Of a stretch of 53,672 nucleotides of DNA, positions 27,612 through 35,051 are shown piece by piece (the first letter of the stretch is position 1; each line of letters starts with the position of its first letter). This stretch comes from CAWHYG01 sp963833505. Lineage in GTDB: Bacteria; Eisenbacteria; RBG-16-71-46; CAIMUX01. The stretch spans positions 1 to 53,672 of the forward strand of contig CAWHYG010000002.1 of NCBI GenBank assembly GCA_963833505.1, read 5' to 3'. Below the pieces are notes generated by a model that saw only the letters and a list, made by a program, of their open reading frames with translations, was not told where the DNA came from and made no database searches. The translations under genes were made by a program, and so were the position numbers.

Positions 27612-27737
27612 TGGACTCATGGACCTGGCATGGTGGATCCCGGTGGAACCGGGCCGATGACCTCGAAGGGCCTGGCGTGATGGATTTCGAAGGATCTGGC
27701 CTGATGTGGCGGGCTCCGAAGGATTTGGAGTGATGGG
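27602..27737 (+). repeat. Degenerate TGATG-bearing repeats between hemL and hemE
   Basis: The linker contains several versions of one phrase: CCTGGGGTGATGG (hemL stop), CCTGGCGTGATGG, TCTGGCCTGATG and TTTGGAGTGATGG (hemE start). The last three follow CGAAGG at 27664, 27688 and 27717, so the spacing is 24-29 bases. Confidence 0.6.
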
Positions 27738-28827
27738 TTCCGATTCACCGAAGAACTCCGATCTGTTCCTGCGCACCGCGCGTGGTGAAGCGGTCGAGCG
27801 CGCGCCGGTCTGGATCATGCGCCAGGCCGGCCGCTATCTGCCGGAGTACCGGGAGATCAAGGCGCGATACGACTTCCTCACGCTCTGCAAGACCCCGGAG
27901 CTGGCGGCCGAGGTCACGCTGCAACCGGTGCGAAGGCTGGGCGTGGACGCTGCGATCCTCTTCAGCGACATTCTCGTTCCGGTCGAGCCGATGGGGATCG
28001 GAGTGCGCTTCGATCCCGGCCCGATCCTGGATCGGGCCATCAACACGGAAGCGGCGATCGCCTCCCTTCGGCCGGTGGACGCGGAGGAGTCCTGCGGCTT
28101 CGTTCTGGACGCAATCCGGATCCTCCGGCGCGAGCTGCGCGTTCCGCTGATCGGATTTGCCGGTGCGCCGTTCACGGTGGCGGCCTATCTGGCGGAGGAG
28201 CGCGGCCGGAAACCGGGGGCCTTCGACGCCATCGTGCGCATGATCTTTGAAGCGCCGGATCTGGCCCGCCGCCTTCTTTCTGCGCTCACCGATGTCATGG
28301 CCGGCTACCTCTCGGCCCAGATCCGGGCGGGCGCACAGGCCGTGCAGATTTTCGATTCCTGGGCGGGGATTCTGGGCCGGCGCGAGTTCGAGGACTTCGC
28401 CCTGGCCGCGGCGCAGGAGGTGATCGCGAGGCTGCCTTCTCCGCGCGGGCCGGTCATCTATTTCGTTCCGAACGGCGCGCACCTGCTCGACCTGCTTCCT
28501 CGTTCGGGGGCAGACGTCATCGGGGTCGATTGGAGGACGCCGCTTTCCGAGGCGCGGCGCGCGATCGACGCCGATCCGGCCCGGCTGGTGGCCCTGCAAG
28601 GCAATCTGGATCCACGCGCCCTCTTCGCCTCTCGGGAGCGGCTGCGGGAAGAGGTGGAGCGGGTGCTTCGCGAGGGACGCGGCCCGGGCGGGCACGTCTT
28701 CAACCTGGGCCACGGAATCCTGCCGGACACGACCGTGGAGGCGGCGCAGGCGCTGGTGGAGGACGTTCGGGAGATCTCGCAGGCGATGTGCAAGGGCGCG
28801 GCGGGTGGATCCGCGGCGGCGGTATGA
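27733..28827 (+). CDS. hemE: Uroporphyrinogen decarboxylase
   Basis: A 364-residue enzyme that removes four carboxyl groups from uroporphyrinogen III to give coproporphyrinogen III. The conserved N-terminal PVWIMRQAGRYLPEYRE (substrate-binding arginines) and the GFAGAPFTVAAYL segment are present, and the C-terminal FNLGHGILPDT is diagnostic. The ATG at 27733 follows GGATTTGGAGTG, and the family start fits; an ATG at 27706 would add nine residues translated from the repeat linker. The product ends with an atypical glycine- and alanine-rich tail (KGAAGGSAAAV). Confidence 0.96.
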   Translation: MGSDSPKNSDLFLRTARGEAVERAPVWIMRQAGRYLPEYREIKARYDFLTLCKTPELAAEVTLQPVRRLGVDAAILFSDILVPVEPMGIGVRFDPGPILDRAINTEAAIASLRPVDAEESCGFVLDAIRILRRELRVPLIGFAGAPFTVAAYLAEERGRKPGAFDAIVRMIFEAPDLARRLLSALTDVMAGYLSAQIRAGAQAVQIFDSWAGILGRREFEDFALAAAQEVIARLPSPRGPVIYFVPNGAHLLDLLPRSGADVIGVDWRTPLSEARRAIDADPARLVALQGNLDPRALFASRERLREEVERVLREGRGPGGHVFNLGHGILPDTTVEAAQALVEDVREISQAMCKGAAGGSAAAV

Positions 28828-28866
28828 CGAGAACCAGAGTGGCGGAAGGAGTGAAACTGGATCCGC

Positions 28867-28995
28867 GGCCCGGAGACGAGAACGGGCGCGGATCAGGCCT
28901 GCGACTCGGAGCGACAGGCCCGGAGACGGGAACGGGCGCGGAACGAGCCCGCGAGTTGGATTCACGGGGCCCGAAGGCGGGTACGGGATCCGCGA
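28867..28995 (+). repeat. Three imperfect 50-bp tandem repeats between hemE and hemN
   Basis: GGCCCGGAGACGAGAACGGG starts at 28867, a near-identical copy starts at 28917 (50 bases later), and a more diverged copy, GGCCCGAAGGCGGGTACGGG, starts at 28968. The unit fills nearly all of the hemE-hemN gap. Confidence 0.75.
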
Positions 28996-29008
28996 TTTGA
29001 AGGGGCGC

Positions 29009-30430
29009 ATGGAAACCATTGATCACCAGAATTCATCTACATCCGAACCGCCCGTCACCCCCGAGCTGCTCCGGAAGTACGATCGGCCCGGACCGAGATA
29101 CACCTCGTATCCGACCGCGGTGGAGTTCTCCGAAAGCTATGACGCGACCGCCTATGATCGCAGCCTGGAAGAGGCGTCCTTGCGGTCGAGCGATCCGCTG
29201 TCGCTCTACATCCACCTTCCGTTCTGCGAGGAGCGCTGCACCTTCTGCGGGTGCAACGTCATCATCACCCGGAAGCGGTCCGTTTCGGCCGAGTACCTGA
29301 CCTATCTCCACCGGGAGATCCGACAGGTGGCGGCCCGCCTGGGCGGACGAAGAAACGTCGTCCAGTATCACTGGGGAGGCGGCACGCCGACCTATCAGAC
29401 TCCGGCGGAGATGCGCGCGCTCCAGGCCGTGGTGCGGGAGTGCTTCGACCTCCATCGGGACGCCGAGGTCGCGATCGAGGTCGATCCCAAGGTCACGAGC
29501 TTCGAACAGATCGACACTTTGATCGAGCTGGGATTCAACCGGCTCTCCATGGGAGTGCAGGATTTCACGCCCGAGGTGCAGGAAGTCGTCAACCGCCATC
29601 AGACCGAGCAGGAAACGCGCGAGCTTTACGAGTACTCCCGCCGGGCCGGATTCCCTTCGATCAATTTCGACTTCATCTACGGTCTGCCGCTTCAGACCGT
29701 GCCGACCTTCCAGCACAGCCTGGAGGCGGCGGTGGCCCTCCGGCCCGACCGGGTCGCGATGTATTCGTTCGCGCACGTCCCCTGGGTGAAGGGAAACCAG
29801 AAGACCATCGATCCGGCCGATCTGCCTTCGCCGCAACTCAAGATGGAGCTGTTCTGCCTGGCTCGCGAGACCTTCCTGAACGCCGGGTACCGCGCAGTCG
29901 GCATGGACCATTTCGCCCTGCCGGAGGACGAGCTCTCCCGCGCCATCGAAGCGCGGACCCTGCACCGGAACTTCATGGGTTACACGGTCAAGACGGCGCC
30001 CGACATGATCGGCTTCGGCGTCTCCGCCATCGGCGACGTCTCCGGGGCCTACGCCCAGAACACGAAGAAGCTGAGCACCTATTATCGGGACCTGGACGCC
30101 GGTCGGTTGCCGATCGAGCGGGGCTACCGGCTCTCGCCCGACGATGCCGTCCGGAGATTCGTCATCACGCAGATCATGTGCAATTCCCACCTGGACAAGC
30201 GCGCCGTCGAGGCGCGTTTCGGCCTTCGGTTCGATGAAACCTTCGCCGCCGAGCTGGAGGAGATCCGGGCGCCGGACGGTCTCCTCGACCATGAATTCCT
30301 GTCGATTTCGGACGCGGCGATCGAGCTGACGCCGCTGGGACGTCTCTTCGTGCGGAACGTGGCCATGGTCTTCGATCGATACCTGCGGGAGAAGAAGGGC
30401 GAGCGGTTGATCTTCTCGCGCACCGTCTGA
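29009..30430 (+). CDS. hemN: Oxygen-independent coproporphyrinogen III dehydrogenase (radical SAM)
   Basis: A 473-residue radical SAM enzyme that decarboxylates coproporphyrinogen III to protoporphyrinogen IX. The HemN-type cluster motif C73-x3-C77-x2-C80-x-C82 follows YIHLPF, the PGPRYTSYPTA start is conserved, and WGGGTPT and QTVPTF-like segments are present. Length and N-terminus fit true HemN rather than HemW. The start at 29009 has AAGGGG four bases upstream; the frame is open to 28805, but the extension is a translation of the 50-bp repeats. Confidence 0.95.
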   Translation: METIDHQNSSTSEPPVTPELLRKYDRPGPRYTSYPTAVEFSESYDATAYDRSLEEASLRSSDPLSLYIHLPFCEERCTFCGCNVIITRKRSVSAEYLTYLHREIRQVAARLGGRRNVVQYHWGGGTPTYQTPAEMRALQAVVRECFDLHRDAEVAIEVDPKVTSFEQIDTLIELGFNRLSMGVQDFTPEVQEVVNRHQTEQETRELYEYSRRAGFPSINFDFIYGLPLQTVPTFQHSLEAAVALRPDRVAMYSFAHVPWVKGNQKTIDPADLPSPQLKMELFCLARETFLNAGYRAVGMDHFALPEDELSRAIEARTLHRNFMGYTVKTAPDMIGFGVSAIGDVSGAYAQNTKKLSTYYRDLDAGRLPIERGYRLSPDDAVRRFVITQIMCNSHLDKRAVEARFGLRFDETFAAELEEIRAPDGLLDHEFLSISDAAIELTPLGRLFVRNVAMVFDRYLREKKGERLIFSRTV

Positions 30431-30525
30431 ACGGCCTGATCATCGGGGAGGGCGGACTGGACAGTCGCGGCGGGCCAGGAGCGAACAAAGGGAAGTCGCA
30501 GGCCGACGAGCAGGGTCCGATCGGC

Positions 30526-31674
30526 GTGCTCCTCCTCAATCTCGGGGGACCGGATTCGCTGCCGGCGGTCGAGCGTTTCCTTCGAAACCTCTTCTCTGAT
30601 CGCGAAATCATCCAGCTTCCGGGCGGCCCGTGGTTGCAGAAGGCCCTCGCGCGGCTGATCGTGCGCGTGCGCCTGGGCAAGGTGAAGGCGGCCTACCGAT
30701 CGATCGGGGGAGGCTCGCCGCTGCTCGAGCTGACGCGCCGCCAGGCCCGGGCGCTGGAGCTTGCCTTGAACGCAGACGGCCGCGGCGGGTTTCACACCGG
30801 AATCGCCATGCGCTATTGGAAGCCCGCTTCGGACGATGCCCTTCAGGAAATGAAGGCGGCCGGAGTCCGCCGGATCGTGGCGTTGACGCTCTATCCGCAG
30901 TATTCGGAGGCGACGACCGGTTCCAGCTTGAAGGAGCTGGCGCGGGCGGCGGCAAGAGTCGGGGGATTCCGCGTGGAATACCCGGTCGCGGGTCAGGACG
31001 GCTTCGAATCCCGGATGATGAAATTCGGCTCCGGGTCCGAGCGTGGTCCCGCACATGGGATCGGCCCCGGATCCGAGCATGGTCGTGCATCATGGATCGG
31101 CCCGGGATCGGGGATCGTCTCCGGGTCAGGCCGGGCGGACCCGATTCCGATCGTCGCCATCGACCGCTACGCGGACGATCCGTTGTACCTCGAGGCCCTC
31201 GCGGGCACCATCGTGGAGGGGCTGGAGGCCTTTCCCGCGCATGGGCGGGATCGGGTCATGATCCTCTTCAGCGCCCACGGGCTGCCCGTCCGGTTCATCG
31301 AACGCGGGGATCCTTACGTGGATGAGATCGGCCGCACACGGGACGGCGTCCTCCGAATTCTGGAGCGGCGGGGTATCACCAATGACTGGAAGCAGGGATT
31401 TCAAAGCCGGACGGGTCCGGTGCGGTGGATCGCTCCTTACACAGACCGCGTCATTGAAGAGCTGGCGCGGGATGGCGTGACCTCGATCCTGGTCGTGCCG
31501 ATCGCATTCGTTTCGGATCACATCGAAACCCTTTATGAGGTGGATCAGCTCTTCGGCGGCATCGCGCGCCGGGCGGGAATCCGGGACTTCCGCCGCGTGC
31601 GGATGCTCAATGACGATCCGCGTTTCATTGAAGCGCTGGCCGGCCTGGTGCGGCGAAGATGCGAGCATCCATGA
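30526..31674 (+). CDS. hemH: Ferrochelatase
   Basis: A 382-residue enzyme that inserts ferrous iron into protoporphyrin IX. It shows the family start LLLNLGGPDSLPAVERFL, YPQYSEATTGS, the catalytic SAHGLPVRF histidine and the FVSDHIETLYE end motif. The first conventional codon, GTG at 30526, lies inside the first strand: the preceding in-frame codons (DEQGPIG) match the family and no ATG or GTG occurs upstream before hemN. A CTG at 30457 with GGGGAGG five bases upstream could be the true start (405 residues). Residues from the 31027-31134 repeats insert about 36 extra amino acids into a loop. The 3' end overlaps hemG by 16 bases. Confidence 0.93.
   Translation: MLLLNLGGPDSLPAVERFLRNLFSDREIIQLPGGPWLQKALARLIVRVRLGKVKAAYRSIGGGSPLLELTRRQARALELALNADGRGGFHTGIAMRYWKPASDDALQEMKAAGVRRIVALTLYPQYSEATTGSSLKELARAAARVGGFRVEYPVAGQDGFESRMMKFGSGSERGPAHGIGPGSEHGRASWIGPGSGIVSGSGRADPIPIVAIDRYADDPLYLEALAGTIVEGLEAFPAHGRDRVMILFSAHGLPVRFIERGDPYVDEIGRTRDGVLRILERRGITNDWKQGFQSRTGPVRWIAPYTDRVIEELARDGVTSILVVPIAFVSDHIETLYEVDQLFGGIARRAGIRDFRRVRMLNDDPRFIEALAGLVRRRCEHP
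31027..31134 (+). repeat. 36-bp tandem repeat inside hemH
   Basis: Two 36-base units (31027-31062 and 31063-31098) and a third diverged one encode GSGSERGPAHGI, GPGSEHGRASWI and GPGSGIVSGSGR. The units share CCGAGC, TGGTC and TGGATC-like blocks. Confidence 0.8.
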
Positions 31675-33410
31675 GCCCCTCGTCCGGCCCTGAAGATCGG
31701 GCGCCGGAAAGTGGCGGTGGATTCCACGTCGTCGTACTGGGCGGCGGCGTAGCCGGCCTGGTCACGGCCTGGAGACTCGCCGCGGATCCGGAGCTGGGTC
31801 AGGCCACGCCGACGGCGCAAGAGGAGCTCGGGCTGCGCCGGCCCGCGCTCGAGCGGAAACGGCACGGTCTTCGGGTCACCGTGGTCGAATCGCGCGCGCG
31901 TTTCGGCGGGAACATCCGGAGCCAGGAGGACGGCGGCTTCCTGATCGAATGGGGGCCGAACGGATTCCTCGACAACGCTCCGGAAACGCCGCGGCTGTGC
32001 CGGCTTCTCGGAATCGAAGATCGCGTCGTGCCGGCGAGGGACGCGGCCGCGCGGCGGTTTCTCTTCGTCCGCGGCCGATTGCGACCCCTACCCCTTTCGG
32101 CCGCTTCGTTCTTCGTCTCCAGCGTCCTGACCGTTTCCGGAAGGCTGCGCGTCCTGGGCGAGCCGTTTATCCCCGCGCGTCCCGATCCCGATGAATCGGT
32201 CTTTCAGTTCGCGGCGCGGAGGATCGGCCCGGAAGCGGCCCGAACGCTGGTGGACGCGATGGTCTCCGGCGTCTACGGAGGCGACTCGCGGCAGCTCTGC
32301 CTGTCGAGCGCGTTCCCCAAGATGCACGCGATGGAGAAGGAATACGGCGGGCTGGTCAGGGCCATGCTGGGCCGGATGCGGGAGCGGCGCCGGGAACGGA
32401 AAGCGGAGCGACGGGCGCTGCGGACCGCCGAGCTGTCCGCACAGTTCCAGGAGGCCGCGGCCTCCGATGCCGGGGGTGTCCCGCATTCCCGAGCGGCCGC
32501 GGCGTCCGATGCCGGGGGTGTCCCGCATTCCCGAGCGGCCGCAGCTTCCGATGCGGGCCATCGGAAGTCGGACTCGAGGGAGGTTTCACATCCGCCGGGG
32601 GACCGCAAAATCCGGAAGGGATCGACCGCGGGTCCGGCGGGCCCCGGCGGAGTCCTGACCTCCTTCGATCGGGGAATGGAGGTGCTGATCGAAACGCTTG
32701 CGGCCGCGCTTCAACGTCAGGCGGGTTGCGACCTGTTGTCTGGATCTCCGGCTATCGAGGTGATTCCTGATGCGGCCGGCTGGAAGATTCTCCTCGAGAA
32801 CGGCCGGCGCCTCGAGGCCGACGCGGTCATCCTGGCGCTGCCTTCCCGCCATGCCGGCGCGCTCGTCCGCTCGTTCGATCCGGCTCTCTGCTCGGTGCTG
32901 CAATCGATTCCAGAAGCTCCGCTCGTCGTGGTCGGGCTGGCCTGGCCGGAATCCGCCCTGACGGCTCCGATCGACGGCTTCGGGTTTCTCATTCCGCGTG
33001 GCCAAGGTCCCCGGTCTCTCGGCGTGCTCTGGGATTCCTCGATCTATCCGGGACGCGCGCCTGAAGGCTCCGTTCTCATGCGCGCGATGATCGGCGGCGC
33101 CCAGGATCCGGGCGCATTCGACCTCTCGGACGATGAGGTGCTCGCCCAGGTCCGGCGCGACCTGTCGATGACGATGGACCTGGACGCGCCGCCGGCGACC
33201 CGCTGGATCCTGCGCCATCCCCATGGGATTCCGCAGTACACGATTGGCCATCCCGCGCGGCTTGCGACCATCCACGAGCGGCGCGCCTCCTGGCGCGGGC
33301 TCTACTTCACCGGCAACTCGTACCGCGGGATCTCGGTGAATCACTGCGTCGAGGAGTCCATTGCGGTGGCGCGGGAAGTGCTCACGAGCGTTCGGGCGAT
33401 TCCCGGGTGA
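31659..33410 (+). CDS. hemG: Protoporphyrinogen oxidase, HemY/PPOX type
   Basis: A 583-residue FAD enzyme that oxidises protoporphyrinogen IX to protoporphyrin IX. The dinucleotide fold VVVLGGGVAGL (24-34) is followed by TVVESRARFGGNIRS and WGPNGFLDN, and the C-terminal FAD motif is GLYFTGNSYRGISVNHCVEES. At 583 residues it is about 110 longer than common bacterial members because of two insertions: one between the Rossmann helix and its second strand, and one of tandem 14-residue repeats near residues 266-325. The start overlaps hemH, which indicates translational coupling. Confidence 0.93.
   Translation: MRASMSPSSGPEDRAPESGGGFHVVVLGGGVAGLVTAWRLAADPELGQATPTAQEELGLRRPALERKRHGLRVTVVESRARFGGNIRSQEDGGFLIEWGPNGFLDNAPETPRLCRLLGIEDRVVPARDAAARRFLFVRGRLRPLPLSAASFFVSSVLTVSGRLRVLGEPFIPARPDPDESVFQFAARRIGPEAARTLVDAMVSGVYGGDSRQLCLSSAFPKMHAMEKEYGGLVRAMLGRMRERRRERKAERRALRTAELSAQFQEAAASDAGGVPHSRAAAASDAGGVPHSRAAAASDAGHRKSDSREVSHPPGDRKIRKGSTAGPAGPGGVLTSFDRGMEVLIETLAAALQRQAGCDLLSGSPAIEVIPDAAGWKILLENGRRLEADAVILALPSRHAGALVRSFDPALCSVLQSIPEAPLVVVGLAWPESALTAPIDGFGFLIPRGQGPRSLGVLWDSSIYPGRAPEGSVLMRAMIGGAQDPGAFDLSDDEVLAQVRRDLSMTMDLDAPPATRWILRHPHGIPQYTIGHPARLATIHERRASWRGLYFTGNSYRGISVNHCVEESIAVAREVLTSVRAIPG
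32454..32560 (+). repeat. 42-bp tandem repeat inside hemG
   Basis: About two and a half copies of a 42-base unit encode AAASDAGGVPHSRA. TCCGATG recurs at 32463, 32505 and 32547. The first two copies differ at one or two bases by eye, so the expansion looks recent. Confidence 0.9.
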
Positions 33411-33568
33411 GGGTGATGTGCGCGCGGGCCGAGATCCGCCCCGATTCGGACGGCCGTTCGCGAATGACAACGTCATCGGACCCGGCCCGGACTCTCTGAT
33501 GAGATACACTGACGCCGATGGTCGCGGCCAAGGTCCGGATCTCTCGGGCCATAGGCAGGAGGTGGAGC

Positions 33569-34936
33569 ATGTCCATGGAATCGCGCAATCCCGCGACCGG
33601 GGCGCTGACCACGACCTTTTCCGAGCTGGGCGGCGACGCCATCGACGATGCGGTCACACGCGCGGCGGCGGCCTTTGAATCCTGGCGCAAGAGGCCGTTT
33701 TCCGACCGGGCGGAGCGGATGGGCCGGGCGGCGTTGCTCTTGAGAGAGCGCCGGCACGAGTACGGCGCCTTGATGGCCGAGGAGATGGGCAAACCGATCG
33801 CGGAAGGGGAGGCCGAATCGGAAAAGTGCGCCTGGGTGTGCGAGTACTACGCCGAGAACGCCGAGCGCATGTTGTCGCCGGAGCCGGCGCCGACCGACGC
33901 GGCCCGAAGCTACGTCCGCTTCGATCCGTTGGGTCCGATCCTCGCGGTCATGCCGTGGAATTTTCCCTTCTGGCAGGTGTTCCGGTTCGCGGCTCCGGCG
34001 CTCATGGCCGGCAACGTCGGGCTGCTGAAGCACGCCTCCAACGTGCCTCGCTGCTCGCTAGCCATCGAGGAGATCCTCCGTGAAGCCGGATTCCCGAGCG
34101 GGACCTTCCAGTCGCTTCTCATCCCGTCATCCGCGGTCGAAAACGTCTTGAGGCGGCCCGAGGTCCGCGCCGCCACGCTGACCGGAAGCGAGGGGGCGGG
34201 CGTGGCCATCGCTTCCCTGGCCGGCCGGCTGCTCAAGAAGACCGTTCTCGAGCTGGGCGGCAGCGATCCCTTCGTCGTGCTGGACGACGTCGATGTTCCC
34301 GCGGTGGCCGCAGCGGCGGCCCGCGCCCGCACGATCAACTCGGGGCAGAGCTGCATCGCGGCCAAGCGATTCCTGGTCATGGAGGCGGTCGCGGATCGCT
34401 TCGTCGAGCACATGAAAACGGAGCTGGAATCGCTGCCGGTGGGCGATCCCATGGATCCGAAGACGCGGGTAGGGCCGATGGCCCGGGACGATCTTCGGAC
34501 CGACCTGGAGAGCCAGGTCGAGCGCAGCGTCTCGCGCGGCGCGCAGCTCGTGACCGGAGGACGACGGCTGGAAGGGCCGGGCTACTTCTTTGCTCCGACT
34601 CTTTTGGATCGCGTCGAGCCCGGCATGCCGGCCTTCGACGAGGAGACCTTCGGACCGCTCGCCGCGGTCACGCGGGTTCGAGACGAAGCCGACGCGGTCC
34701 GGCTGGCCAACCAGAGCCGATTCGGTCTCGGAGCGGCGATCTGGAGCCGCGATCCGTCCCGCGCCGAGCGCCTGGCGTCCGCCATCGAGGCGGGGTGCGT
34801 CTTCGTGAACGGCGTGGTCAAGAGCGACCCCAGGCTTCCCTTCGGCGGAGTCAAGATGTCCGGCTACGGCCGCGAGCTTTCGTCCTTCGGGATCCGGGAG
34901 TTCGTGAACATCAAGTCGGTGTGGGTGGGGGCGTAG
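33569..34936 (+). CDS. Aldehyde dehydrogenase, succinate-semialdehyde type
   Basis: A 455-residue NAD(P)-dependent aldehyde dehydrogenase. The catalytic cysteine is C262 in NSGQSCIAAKRF and the general base is E228 in LELGGSDPF; the cofactor-site TGSEGAG is also present. Length and the start NPATGALTTTF fit the YneI/Sad branch, which oxidises succinate semialdehyde and similar aldehydes; the substrate here is inferred only. The ATG at 33569 has AGGAGG six bases upstream; ATG at 33518 would add 17 residues without an RBS. It lies 158 bases after hemG and is probably separate from the heme block. A small palindrome ATGACAACGTCAT lies at 33464-33476. Confidence 0.9.
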   Translation: MSMESRNPATGALTTTFSELGGDAIDDAVTRAAAAFESWRKRPFSDRAERMGRAALLLRERRHEYGALMAEEMGKPIAEGEAESEKCAWVCEYYAENAERMLSPEPAPTDAARSYVRFDPLGPILAVMPWNFPFWQVFRFAAPALMAGNVGLLKHASNVPRCSLAIEEILREAGFPSGTFQSLLIPSSAVENVLRRPEVRAATLTGSEGAGVAIASLAGRLLKKTVLELGGSDPFVVLDDVDVPAVAAAAARARTINSGQSCIAAKRFLVMEAVADRFVEHMKTELESLPVGDPMDPKTRVGPMARDDLRTDLESQVERSVSRGAQLVTGGRRLEGPGYFFAPTLLDRVEPGMPAFDEETFGPLAAVTRVRDEADAVRLANQSRFGLGAAIWSRDPSRAERLASAIEAGCVFVNGVVKSDPRLPFGGVKMSGYGRELSSFGIREFVNIKSVWVGA

Positions 34937-35051
34937 GACAATCGGCGACTCATGACGGCCTCCGGCAGAAGAAGGGGTGAAAGACCCGCTCCCATGATAC
35001 GCCTTTCGGCCTCCGTCTGTGACTGTCAATCTCCAATCCGGATCACGTGCC

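Noticed and set aside
26076..27818. A 580-codon minus-strand open frame
   Set aside because: Antisense shadow of hemL and the repeat linker.
28867..28995. CRISPR-like array
   Set aside because: The copies are adjacent without spacers, are imperfect and lie between heme genes; no cas genes are present.
33464..33476. Palindrome ATGAC-AAC-GTCAT as an operator for the aldehyde dehydrogenase
   Set aside because: Arms are only five bases and no regulator gene is adjacent; expected by chance at this length.
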